A DNA stretch of 64,000 nt, from positions 248,001 to 312,000 of the forward strand of contig NZ_FNQY01000002.1 in the NCBI RefSeq assembly GCF_900107765.1. The letters are read 5' to 3'. The DNA comes from Arachidicoccus rhizosphaerae. Its GTDB lineage: Bacteria > Bacteroidota > Bacteroidia > Chitinophagales > Chitinophagaceae. Numbering within the stretch: the first letter of the stretch is position 1; every line of letters begins with the position of its first letter. Shown here piece by piece: positions 33,550 through 42,068 of this stretch. Both the position numbers and the translations under genes were made by a program. The notes under the pieces are model-generated. The model had not been told where the DNA came from and did not search any database. It saw only the letters and a program-made list of their open reading frames with translations.

Positions 33550-36500
33550 ATGCCAGAAAGTTTTAAAACAACTTGTTGTTACTGTGGCGTTGGGTGTGGG
33601 GTTATTGTCCACAAGGATAGTAATGGAATGCTTGTCGCCGAAGGGGATAAAGGGCATCCTGTAAATAAAGGCATGTTGTGCAGTAAGGGCATGAATCTGC
33701 ATTATACGGTTATGGATAAAAGTGACCGGTTACTGTATCCGGAAATGCGTTACCATAAGCAAATGCCCAGAAAGAGGGTCAGCTGGGACACTGCGCTGGA
33801 AAGGGCGGCCAGGGTTTTTGCTTCCATTATAGAGAGATACGGGCCTGAAAGTGTTGCATTCTATGCTTCCGGCCAATGTCTGACGGAGGAATATTATATC
33901 GTCAATAAGCTGGTTAAAGGTTTTATCGGATGCAATAATATTGATACAAACTCCAGGCTCTGTATGAGTAGTGCAGTGGCTGCCTATAAAATGAGTCTTG
34001 GAGAAGACAGTGTGCCCATTTGTTATGACGATATTGAACAAACCGATCTCATTTTTGTGGCCGGCGCTAATCCTGCCTGGTGCCATCCTATAGTTTGGAG
34101 AAGGGTGGAAGCCGCCAAAGCTGCTAACCCCGACCTTAAAATAATTGTCAGTGATCCAAGAAAAACGCAGACTTGTTCACTGGCCGATGTGCATTTGCAG
34201 ATCAGGCCCGGCACTGATATTACTTTACATCATGCCCTGGCCAGAATACTTATAGAGAATGGGGATATTGATATGGATTATATCAATCATCATACGGAAG
34301 GATTTCTGCCTTTGGCTAAAAAGGTAATGGAGCGCACGGTTCATGAGGCGGCTATCATCTGTGACGTGCCGCCGGAGGATATTTATCAGGCAGCGTCACT
34401 CATTGCGCATTCCAAAGGATTACTCACCATGTGGACCATGGGTCTTAATCAAAGTGTCCGTGGAGTGGATAAGAACCTGTCTTTAATCAATCTCAATTTA
34501 ATTACCGGCCGCATAGGCAGGCCTGGTTGCGGGCCGTTTTCTCTGACAGGACAACCCAATGCCATGGGAGGAAGAGAGGTGGGAGGACTGGCCAATATTT
34601 TACCGGCCCACAGATTATTATCTAATGAGCAGGACCGGTTATACGTGCAGCAATTCTGGGGTGGAAAACCCATTGGAGAAGCCCCCGGCCTTACGGCAAC
34701 TCAGATGTTTGATGCCATGGAGCAGGGATCCCTAAAAGCCATCTGGATTATGGGCACCAATCCGTTAGTGAGCCTGCCGGATGTAAGAAAGGCGGAAGCA
34801 GCACTTGCAAAAGCTGCATTTGTCGTTGTTCAGGAAGTAAGTAATAAACCTGAAACTTTGCAGTATGCTGATTTGATTTTACCAGCTGCCGCATGGGCCG
34901 AAAAGGAAGGTACGATGACCAATGCAGAGAGGCGCATTACCTATCTGAGCCGTATTACTGAAGCCCCGGGTGAAGCCAGACCTGACGCAGAGATTCTCTG
35001 TGATTTTGCAACTAGGATGGGGTTTGCCGGATTTGAGTTTAAAAACAGTGAAGAGATATTTTTAGAACATTGCAGGCTGACCGAGGGTACGAATATGGAT
35101 ATTGGTGGCCTGAATTATGCGATTTTAAAGGAAAAGCGATCTGTACAGTGGCCTTACCCCAAGGAGCCTTTACTGCAAAATATGCCCAGATTATTTGCTG
35201 ATGGACGATTTTATACAAAATCAGGGAAAGCCATTATCAATGATCCCAATGATGAAAATGAATCTGAACCGTTATCTGAGGATTTACCGCTCATTCTAAC
35301 GACCGGTCGAATCAGAGATCAGTGGCATACCATGACCAAAACGGGAAAAGTAAATAAATTAAAGCAACATATTGCGCGCAGCTTTCTGGAAATACATCCT
35401 GAGGATGCTTTTGAAAGAGCCATATCGGAAGATGAACTAATTGAAGTAACAGGTGTCCGGGGAACGGTAAGGGTAAAGGCGAAGCTGACTTCCGATATTA
35501 AAAAAGGAGTCGTGTTTTTACCCATGCATTGGGGGAAAATGCAAGGTAGTGATTTAAACAGAGCGAATAATATTACGAATGCACTTTTGGACAAGGTTTC
35601 CAAACAGCCGGATTTTAAATATGCGGCAGTCCAGGTCAGAAAATATATAAAGCCTAAACAGCGTATAGTAATTGTCGGTGCCGGCGCCGGCGCATTTGGT
35701 TTTGTCAAAAGATACAGGGAACTTAATGGTATTGATGAAATAGAGGTCTTTAGCAAGGAGGATCAGCCTTTTTATAATAGGGTGATGTTGCCTGATTATA
35801 TAAGCGGCACTCAAAGCTGGGAACAGATTGTGAAAATGACCGGAGATGAAGAACTTGATCATAAGGTGGTTTTGCATCGCGGCTTAAGTATCGTGAGCGT
35901 TGATAAGGATAGTAAACGAATTAAGGATGATAAAGGCCAGTGGCATCATTATGATATTCTGATACTGGCCACTGGCAGCCGGCCGTTTATTCTGAAGGAC
36001 ACGCCCAAGATGCCTGGGATATTTGCGATGCGAACCAGGATGGATGCGGATCAGTTTATGGAACATCTGGACAGAAAAGGTGGAAAGGTCGTTATCATTG
36101 GTGGAGGGCTACTGGGTATAGAATTAGCAGGGTCTTTAATGGAGATTGGTGTGCAGTCCTGCATTTTGCAGCGATCCAGCAGACTGATGGACAGGCAGCT
36201 GGATAGTTTAGGATGTCAGCTGTTACATGAGGAATTAGTTGAAAAAGGGATTGAAGTTTTATTCAATGATGAAGTTGACAGATTTTTAGGAGAAGAAAAA
36301 TTAACGGGCATAAGACTCAGGAGTGGTAATGAAATTACCTGTCAGGCAGTCGTAATGGCTATCGGGACGAGACCCAATATGGAGCTGGCCATTCAGGCAG
36401 GGCTGAATTGCAAACGGGGGGTGGTGGTCAATGCCTACCTGCAGACGAGTGAGCCGGATATTTTTGCAATCGGAGAAATAGCGGAACATAACGGGATGCT

Positions 36501-37050
36501 ATTTGGTATTACAGCCGCAGCTGAAGAGCAGGCCGCCATAGTAGCCTCTTATCTGAACGGTGATATTGCCTCCTATTATAGCGGTTCCTTAGCCATGAAT
36601 CTTTTAAAGGTACACGGCATTCAACTGTGTTCCGTGGGGATTTCGGATGCGCCCCAGGGTGACGCAACCTACGAAGAGGTTATTTTCCTGGATCGTGCCA
36701 AAAGATATTATAAAAAATGTATTGTGCATCAGGATAAGCTTGTCGGAGCTATTCTGATTGGAGATAAAACAGAATTTTTAGAATTTAAAACACTAATCGA
36801 GAATAGGACAGAGCTTTCTGAAAAAAGATTGGAACTGTTGAGGAGTGGAGGCGCCGCCGAACCTGTGCTTGGGAAAATTGTATGCTCCTGTGGAAATGTC
36901 GGTGAAGGCAATATCATTAATAAAATTAACGATGGGCACTGTGAGCTAAAAGCACTTTGTCAGGCCAGTGGCGCGGGAATGGGATGTGGAAGTTGTCGAC
37001 CGGAAGTCCAGGCAATTCTGGAAAGGTCACTTGCTGCATCTTCTGTATAA
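33550..37050 (+). CDS. Assimilatory nitrate reductase fused to an NAD(P)H:FAD and BFD [2Fe-2S] module
   Basis: 1166-residue fusion. Residues 1-700 are a molybdopterin bis-MGD nitrate reductase: [4Fe-4S] ligands C9, C12, C16, C44; the probable Mo-ligand cysteine C138 in SRLCMSSAVA; the MGD-binding C-terminal domain from about 575 (LILTTGRIRDQWHTMTKTG). Residues about 705-1100 are an FAD/NAD(P) oxidoreductase (VGAGAGAFG; VIIGGGLLGIELAGSL) closely resembling the NirB N-terminus. Residues about 1110-1155 are a BFD-like [2Fe-2S] domain (C1112, C1114, then CGSC). Electrons could thus run from NAD(P)H to nitrate in one chain, replacing the separate NasB/NasC reductase. It lies 128 bp after nirD. Confidence 0.93.
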   Translation: MPESFKTTCCYCGVGCGVIVHKDSNGMLVAEGDKGHPVNKGMLCSKGMNLHYTVMDKSDRLLYPEMRYHKQMPRKRVSWDTALERAARVFASIIERYGPESVAFYASGQCLTEEYYIVNKLVKGFIGCNNIDTNSRLCMSSAVAAYKMSLGEDSVPICYDDIEQTDLIFVAGANPAWCHPIVWRRVEAAKAANPDLKIIVSDPRKTQTCSLADVHLQIRPGTDITLHHALARILIENGDIDMDYINHHTEGFLPLAKKVMERTVHEAAIICDVPPEDIYQAASLIAHSKGLLTMWTMGLNQSVRGVDKNLSLINLNLITGRIGRPGCGPFSLTGQPNAMGGREVGGLANILPAHRLLSNEQDRLYVQQFWGGKPIGEAPGLTATQMFDAMEQGSLKAIWIMGTNPLVSLPDVRKAEAALAKAAFVVVQEVSNKPETLQYADLILPAAAWAEKEGTMTNAERRITYLSRITEAPGEARPDAEILCDFATRMGFAGFEFKNSEEIFLEHCRLTEGTNMDIGGLNYAILKEKRSVQWPYPKEPLLQNMPRLFADGRFYTKSGKAIINDPNDENESEPLSEDLPLILTTGRIRDQWHTMTKTGKVNKLKQHIARSFLEIHPEDAFERAISEDELIEVTGVRGTVRVKAKLTSDIKKGVVFLPMHWGKMQGSDLNRANNITNALLDKVSKQPDFKYAAVQVRKYIKPKQRIVIVGAGAGAFGFVKRYRELNGIDEIEVFSKEDQPFYNRVMLPDYISGTQSWEQIVKMTGDEELDHKVVLHRGLSIVSVDKDSKRIKDDKGQWHHYDILILATGSRPFILKDTPKMPGIFAMRTRMDADQFMEHLDRKGGKVVIIGGGLLGIELAGSLMEIGVQSCILQRSSRLMDRQLDSLGCQLLHEELVEKGIEVLFNDEVDRFLGEEKLTGIRLRSGNEITCQAVVMAIGTRPNMELAIQAGLNCKRGVVVNAYLQTSEPDIFAIGEIAEHNGMLFGITAAAEEQAAIVASYLNGDIASYYSGSLAMNLLKVHGIQLCSVGISDAPQGDATYEEVIFLDRAKRYYKKCIVHQDKLVGAILIGDKTEFLEFKTLIENRTELSEKRLELLRSGGAAEPVLGKIVCSCGNVGEGNIINKINDGHCELKALCQASGAGMGCGSCRPEVQAILERSLAASSV

Positions 37051-37094
37051 CTTAGTAAGTTAATAATGGCAATAAAAAGTACAAATGAATAGCT

Positions 37095-38576
37095 ATGCAG
37101 AAATTAAAAACCTATAGTATTCCCTTTAAGGGAGGGATTGTGTCTCCGGGGTACCTGGCCAATATTCTGGAGTTAGCATCTAAAGCAGGTGTTCGCAAAG
37201 TAAGACTTGGCTTACGCCAGCAATTACTACTGGATGTTAAGGAAAGTAGTCAGCCCTTTTTTGAAAAAGCATGTGCAGTTGAAGGCGTCGAACTGGAAGA
37301 GAAGAGATTCGCTAAACCTGGAATGCTGAGTGCCTATCCGGTGATCCATTTTTATCAGGAAGACAGCTGGTTAAGAGAAGGCGTGTATAAAGATGTATTT
37401 GACCAGTTTGAACAGCATCCGAAATGTAAAGTCAACGTAACAACATTTTGTCAGAGTTTTGTACCTCTGTATACGGGACATATCAATTGGGTGGCTACTG
37501 AAAAGAGCCATTATTGGCGCCTGAGTTTAAGATTGCCGGAAAGTGAAGAAGTGCTGCATTGGGGTGAATGGATTTATACCAATAATATCGGCGCTATTAC
37601 CAAGGCTATTGAAGAAGTTTTTGAAGACCCGGCTCTGGCCTTACGCAGGGATCTTGTCTTTTTTGAAAGGCTGGTTACAAAGAAACTTTCTCAGATACAT
37701 TACATTCATATTCAGGCAGAAGGGCCGGAGAAGATTGCCAGATTTTATTTGCCTTATTACGAAGGCTTTAATAAAGTAGGCAATTCATATTGGTTGGGGA
37801 TCTACCGCCGGGATGAATTTTTTGACCTTGCTTTTTTACTGGAACTCTGTCAGCTGTGTCTGAAAAATAAAGTGGCAGAGATGTATACCACACCCTGGAA
37901 AAGCCTGATCATTAAAGATATTGATCCGGCACTCAGGCCCATGTGGGATTTTATTTTAGGTAAGTACAGGGTGAATGTCCGTCACGCTGCCAATGAACTC
38001 AATTGGCAAATAGAGGATTGCTCTGAAGAAGGACTAAGTATTAAAAGAGCTGTTATCCGTCATTTTGATAAAGAGGATGTCCGTACCTATGGGCTATGTT
38101 TTGGCGTGCAGATTAAGCCCATGTCCAAACTGTTTTCCTCCGTTTTAATTAAAAAGAAAAACCTGAAAAATCCTCATAGATTAAAATCTTTGGACAGGTA
38201 TGATATTTTACATACGGTTGATTTTAACCCTAATACTCAAAAATGGGTGGTCTTCAGAGAGGACGTGAAAAAAGAATATATAGGCACCTACCTGGTCTCC
38301 TTATGCAAGGAATTTTATAGCCGTAACCTGAGTCAGGAATTTCCATTGGAAACGGAGGTGGCAGAACAGGCCGAAATTGAAGATAACAGGCAGATTTATC
38401 AGTGTAATAGCTGTCTGAGTGTATATGATCCGGAAAAAGGGGACGCGTTTTTTGATATAGAACCCGGAACAACCTGGCAGGAAGTGCCGGATAATTATCA
38501 ATGCGCGGTCTGCGGGAAAGACAAATCCGGGTTTGTATGCACCAGTCCTTCTGCTTTACAATATTTAGAGGGATAG
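37095..38576 (+). CDS. Rubredoxin-domain protein with sulfite/nitrite-reductase-like body
   Basis: 493 residues. The C-terminus (about 433-480) is a complete rubredoxin: C437-x2-C440 and C470-x2-C473, with YDPEKGD and the WQEVPDNYQCAVCG signature. The first 420 residues resemble ferredoxin-like half domains of sulfite/nitrite reductases (GGIVSPGYLANILELASKAGV; RKVRLGLRQQLLLDV) but lack the C-x5-C / C-x3-C siroheme-[4Fe-4S] ligands; remaining cysteines are scattered. It is therefore probably an electron-transfer or regulatory relative rather than a reductase. It sits 44 bp after the nitrate reductase fusion and 48 bp before the SelW-like gene. Exact function is unknown. Confidence 0.8.
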   Translation: MQKLKTYSIPFKGGIVSPGYLANILELASKAGVRKVRLGLRQQLLLDVKESSQPFFEKACAVEGVELEEKRFAKPGMLSAYPVIHFYQEDSWLREGVYKDVFDQFEQHPKCKVNVTTFCQSFVPLYTGHINWVATEKSHYWRLSLRLPESEEVLHWGEWIYTNNIGAITKAIEEVFEDPALALRRDLVFFERLVTKKLSQIHYIHIQAEGPEKIARFYLPYYEGFNKVGNSYWLGIYRRDEFFDLAFLLELCQLCLKNKVAEMYTTPWKSLIIKDIDPALRPMWDFILGKYRVNVRHAANELNWQIEDCSEEGLSIKRAVIRHFDKEDVRTYGLCFGVQIKPMSKLFSSVLIKKKNLKNPHRLKSLDRYDILHTVDFNPNTQKWVVFREDVKKEYIGTYLVSLCKEFYSRNLSQEFPLETEVAEQAEIEDNRQIYQCNSCLSVYDPEKGDAFFDIEPGTTWQEVPDNYQCAVCGKDKSGFVCTSPSALQYLEG

Positions 38577-38624
38577 TTAAGTTGGGTGAAAGTATGTTGC
38601 AGGCAGTAATAAAATATAATAAAA

Positions 38625-38924
38625 ATGAAAATTAAACCAATTATTGAAATAGAATATTGCCCGAAATGTGGGTGGTTGCTGAGGTCTGCTTATGTGGCCC
38701 AGGAATTATTAACCACTTTTGCGGACGAGTTAGGCGGGGTAACGCTGACTCCTTCTGCTGTAACCGGAAGGTTTCAGATTCGGTTGGACAAAAAAGAATT
38801 ATTTGACAGGAAAAAAAACGGAGGATTCGAGGATGTTAAACTCTATAAAATAATGATCCGAGATCTGATATGTAAGGATAAGCCCCTGGGACATACAGAA
38901 AGAAAAAAGACCTTGGAATCCTAG
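38625..38924 (+). CDS. SelT/SelW/SelH (Rdx) family protein
   Basis: 99-residue thioredoxin-like protein of the Rdx family. The redox motif is CPKC in IEYCPKCGWLLRSAY, with cysteine in place of the selenocysteine found in SelW. ELLTTFADELGGVTLTPSAVTGRFQI and the C-terminal region match the family. Role is probably thiol redox or chaperone-like; its location inside the nitrate/Mo cofactor operon is unusual and not explained by known pathways. Confidence 0.88.
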   Translation: MKIKPIIEIEYCPKCGWLLRSAYVAQELLTTFADELGGVTLTPSAVTGRFQIRLDKKELFDRKKNGGFEDVKLYKIMIRDLICKDKPLGHTERKKTLES

Positions 38925-38956
38925 ATATTGATTTGTAACTATTTAAATGGAATGTT

Positions 38957-40153
38957 TTGATAAGTGTGAAAGAGGCCAGAGCCATTATAAAAGAACAAGT
39001 ATCCGCCGGGAATTTTTTGCAGGAAGACCGCAGGATATTAGACGCGCTAGGGTATTATCTGGCTACGGCTCCTTTAGCCACTACGGATGTTCCGGGTTTT
39101 GATCAGTCTGCCATGGACGGTTATGCGATAAGAATGGCAGAAAGGGGCGTGGCCTTAAAGGTGACCCAGGAGAATTATGCCGGAGTATTAAGCCCCGGGG
39201 AATTATCACCCGGGGAAGCCGTTAGAATATTTACGGGAGCTCCGATTCCCTATGGAGCAGATACCGTTGTTGTGCAGGAAAAGGTGGTCAGGGTGGAGGA
39301 TTATATTCGGGCGGAAGACCCGGGTCTCACCAGAGGGAGAAACATAAGAGTAAAGGGGGAATCTATTAAAAAGGGGCAGCTCTTATTGGCAAAAGGAACG
39401 AGACTTACCGCAGCCAAAATTGGTCTTTTGGCCAGTGCAGGGGTTGACCTTGTACGTGTGTATAAGAAGCCCAGGGTTTCACTGATTGTAACCGGCAGTG
39501 AGTTACAAATACCTGGCAGGCCACTGGTGGGAAGTCAACTTTATGATGCTAATTCTTATCAGTTAATGGCCGCTTTAAAAACCGATGGAGTAGATTTTGT
39601 ATTTCTAAAAAGGGTTAAAGATGATCGGGAAGCTATATTAGAGGCGTTGAAGCAGGCGCTCATAGATGCTGATCTGATTATCCTGACAGGTGGGGTAAGT
39701 GTAGGGGAATATGATTATGTAGTACAGGTATTAGAACAGTTGGGGGTAGAGCGCTGCTTTTATAAAATCTGCCAAAAGCCCGGTAAACCGTTATTATTTG
39801 GCAAGACCGCCTCAAAATTCCTTTTCGGGTTACCCGGTAATCCGGCCGCTGCCTTTGGCTGTTATCAATTGTATGTCAGGCAGGCTATAAGAGGTCTTTG
39901 CGGTGCTTCAGATATTTTTGAACAACCGCCTTTAGCTCATTTGCAGGAAGCATTTGAAAAGCCTGCCGGTAACACTTATTTTCTGAAAGGATATTTCAAC
40001 AATGATTGGGTAGAAATTTTAAAAGAACAACAGTCTTATAAACTGAGTTCACTGGCCAGGGCCAATTGTTTAATTGAACTGCCTTCAGAGGCTTCAGTGA
40101 TTAAGAAAGGAGAGCTGGTAGGGATTCATTTTTTAAGTCAGGAATACGTATAA
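38957..40153 (+). CDS. moeA: Molybdopterin molybdenumtransferase
   Basis: 398-residue MoeA that inserts molybdate into adenylylated molybdopterin. Visible motifs are the N-terminal SVKEARAII, GFDQSAMDGYAI, VRIFTGAPIPYGADTVV, the MPT-binding VTGSEL and LTGGVSVGEYDYV, and FGLPGNPAAAFGCYQLY. The start is taken at TTG 38957 because the family begins ISVxEA; GTG at 38966 is an alternative, and the ATG at 38952 runs into an immediate stop. Follows the SelW-like gene by 32 bp. Confidence 0.93.
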   Translation: MISVKEARAIIKEQVSAGNFLQEDRRILDALGYYLATAPLATTDVPGFDQSAMDGYAIRMAERGVALKVTQENYAGVLSPGELSPGEAVRIFTGAPIPYGADTVVVQEKVVRVEDYIRAEDPGLTRGRNIRVKGESIKKGQLLLAKGTRLTAAKIGLLASAGVDLVRVYKKPRVSLIVTGSELQIPGRPLVGSQLYDANSYQLMAALKTDGVDFVFLKRVKDDREAILEALKQALIDADLIILTGGVSVGEYDYVVQVLEQLGVERCFYKICQKPGKPLLFGKTASKFLFGLPGNPAAAFGCYQLYVRQAIRGLCGASDIFEQPPLAHLQEAFEKPAGNTYFLKGYFNNDWVEILKEQQSYKLSSLARANCLIELPSEASVIKKGELVGIHFLSQEYV

Positions 40154-40183
40154 AATAGTTTAGTTGAATTAAAAAGTATTACT

Positions 40184-40423
40184 ATGAATGCAGAAGCAGA
40201 GGTTTTATTTTTTGGAAATCTTACAGAGGTGACAGGAGAGAGCTCGATCAGGCTCTGGGATGTGGAGGATACGGATAGTGTGGAACAGATTGTCTTAAAC
40301 AGATATCCGGAACTCAGAAAGCAAATGTATTTAATTGCCCTGGACCGGCAGTTGATTCATACCAACAGGTTACTTAAAAATAACCATACGATTGCTTTCA
40401 TGCCTCCGTTTTCAGGCGGCTGA
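40184..40423 (+). CDS. moaD: Molybdopterin synthase small subunit, MoaD
   Basis: 79-residue ubiquitin-like sulfur carrier. The C-terminus ends in PPFSGG, the Gly-Gly tail that is thiocarboxylated to donate sulfur to cyclic pyranopterin. VLFFGNLTEVTGESSI is the typical first strand and helix. It is encoded between moeA and moaE, its synthase partner. Confidence 0.93.
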   Translation: MNAEAEVLFFGNLTEVTGESSIRLWDVEDTDSVEQIVLNRYPELRKQMYLIALDRQLIHTNRLLKNNHTIAFMPPFSGG

Positions 40424-40479
40424 TCAGTGAGGATATAACAAGCGGTCATTTAAAATTTATGGAAAGTAAAATATAAGAT

Positions 40480-40929
40480 ATGAGAAGAAGCTTATTTATT
40501 CAGGGGCCTATATCTGTAGCTTTTATTTCTGCACAAATAAGGAAGCATCAGTTTAAAACTAATATAGGAGCGCATCAGATATTTTTAGGCCAGGTCAGAG
40601 CGGACCAGACAGATCACGGTAAAATAAGTGGTATTGAATATACGGCCTATGAATCCATGGCACTGGAATGCATTAAAAAAATCAAAGAAGATTTATTTGA
40701 AAAATACCCAATCAGATGTATGCATGTCTATCATAGTCTGGGTATGGTTAAAACAGGAGGCTGCTCTTTGTTTATATTTGTTTCAGCTGCTCATAGCGAA
40801 GCGGCCTATCTGGCCTGTCAGGAACTGCTGGCGAGGGTTAAAAAAGAACTGCCCATTTGGGGAAAGGAAATTGTTGATAAAGTAGGGTATCAGTGGAAAC
40901 TGAATCCCGCAAATGCAAATGTATTATGA
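40480..40929 (+). CDS. moaE: Molybdopterin synthase catalytic subunit, MoaE
   Basis: 149-residue MoaE. Recognised by GAHQIFLGQVRADQ, IEYTAYESMALECIKKI, HVYHSLGMVKTGGCSLFIFVSAAHSEAAYLACQ (shown as the core of the fold in part) and the active-site lysine region KKELPIWGKE. Acts with MoaD to convert cPMP to molybdopterin. Its stop overlaps the moaCB start by a few bases. Confidence 0.93.
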   Translation: MRRSLFIQGPISVAFISAQIRKHQFKTNIGAHQIFLGQVRADQTDHGKISGIEYTAYESMALECIKKIKEDLFEKYPIRCMHVYHSLGMVKTGGCSLFIFVSAAHSEAAYLACQELLARVKKELPIWGKEIVDKVGYQWKLNPANANVL

Positions 40930-41846
40930 TGAATATAACCCATAAGATAAGCACTTTAAGAAAAGCCAGAGCCGAGGCGATCGTAAAATTATCGTTACCG
41001 GAAACCGCCACCGCTGTTAAGGAAGGGCGCGTACCCAAGGGAAATGTTTTTGAATTTGCCAGGGCGGCAGGATTGCTGGCCATTAAAAAGACCAGTGATT
41101 TAATTCCGGATTGTCATCCTTTGCCGGTTGAGTATGCTGCCATCAGATGCAGGCTGGAAGGGCTGAAGATTATTATTACGGTGGATGTACATACCATTTA
41201 TAAAACGGGTGTTGAAGTGGAGGCCATGCATGGCGCCTCTGTTACAGCTTTGACCATCTATGATATGTTAAAGCCGCTGGATAAGGAAATAGAGATTGAC
41301 GGCATTCGGTTGATAGATAAAAAAGGCGGAAAATCGGATTATATGCAGTATGCAGGATCTGATTTTAGCTGTGCGGTCGTCGTCTGTTCTGACAGTATCG
41401 TAAAAGGAGTTAAACAGGACCGTGCAGGCAGGGCCATTATGGATCAGTTGTCGCAGTATGATATCTATCCTTCCGTCTATGATATTATTCCGGATGATTT
41501 TAATCTGATTCAACAAAGAGTCGGATACTTTGCTGATCAGGGATATAAATTAGTGATTTTTACCGGCGGTACCGGCCTTTCCAAAAGAGATGTCACGCCG
41601 GAGGCCGTTAGTCCGCTTTTAACGCGTAGCATTCCCGGCATTATGGAAGCAGCCAGAGTGTATGGAGGTATGCGAACCGCCTATGCGATGCTGTCAAGAG
41701 GCGTGGCGGGCTTTGTTAAGGACTCCTTGGTATTAACCTTGCCAGGATCAACAAATGGAGCAATAGAAACCATGGAAGCGCTTTTTCCCCAGTTACTGCA
41801 TGTGTTTCCGATCGCCAAAGGAGCCAGTCATGAATTGGTGGATTAA
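40926..41846 (+). CDS. moaCB: Bifunctional MoaC-MoaB protein (cPMP synthase / molybdopterin adenylyltransferase-type)
   Basis: About 306 residues. Residues 1-150 are MoaC, cyclic pyranopterin monophosphate synthase: KKTSDLIPDCHPLPV, KTGVEVEAMHGASVTALTIYDMLK and DKKGGKSDY. Residues about 160-306 are a MoaB/Mog domain: CAVVVCSDSIVKG, FTGGTGLSKRDVTPEA, LPGSTNGAIETMEALFP. The start is placed at ATG 40926, overlapping the moaE stop (ATGA); an upstream GTG at 40893 would lie inside moaE and is less likely. MoaC normally needs MoaA, whose gene is not in this window. Confidence 0.92.
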   Translation: MMNITHKISTLRKARAEAIVKLSLPETATAVKEGRVPKGNVFEFARAAGLLAIKKTSDLIPDCHPLPVEYAAIRCRLEGLKIIITVDVHTIYKTGVEVEAMHGASVTALTIYDMLKPLDKEIEIDGIRLIDKKGGKSDYMQYAGSDFSCAVVVCSDSIVKGVKQDRAGRAIMDQLSQYDIYPSVYDIIPDDFNLIQQRVGYFADQGYKLVIFTGGTGLSKRDVTPEAVSPLLTRSIPGIMEAARVYGGMRTAYAMLSRGVAGFVKDSLVLTLPGSTNGAIETMEALFPQLLHVFPIAKGASHELVD

Positions 41847-41894
41847 GTCCCGTTGAACCGGGATCTTTATGTCAGGATTCATTTTTTAAGAATA

Positions 41895-41936
41895 GGAAAA
41901 GGGGGAGCAGTGATACTGTTTTCCCTTTTTCGTTTT
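41895..41936 (+). terminator. Terminator of the nitrate/molybdopterin operon
   Basis: GGAAAAGGG (41895-41903) pairs with CCCTTTTTC (41923-41931), with an inner CAGT/ACTG stem; T-rich on exit. Confidence 0.55.
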
Positions 41937-41997
41937 AAGACCATTGATTTTATGACCTGTAATTTATTTAGCCGGGTAGTGGAGGTCTTTAAATAAA

Positions 41998-42028
41998 AAA
42001 TCCCTCCGCAAAAAAGGCGGAGGGATTT
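41998..42028 (-). terminator. Terminator of rpsA (possibly bidirectional)
   Basis: AATCCCTCCGC and GCGGAGGGATT pair around a short A-rich loop. On the minus strand the arm is followed by TTTTTTATTT, appropriate for rpsA ending at 42069. Confidence 0.8.
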
Positions 42029-42068
42029 ATGTATAAAACCTTTTGAAACTTAATAAAGTTCAGACGGA

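Noticed and set aside
35319-35756. 145-residue antisense frame inside the nitrate reductase fusion
   Set aside because: Shadow of conserved coding sequence; composition and lack of motifs indicate no real gene.
40893-40925. GTG start 33 bp earlier for moaCB
   Set aside because: It lies deep inside moaE, while the ATG at 40926 overlaps the moaE stop in the usual ATGA arrangement and gives a MoaC-like N-terminus.
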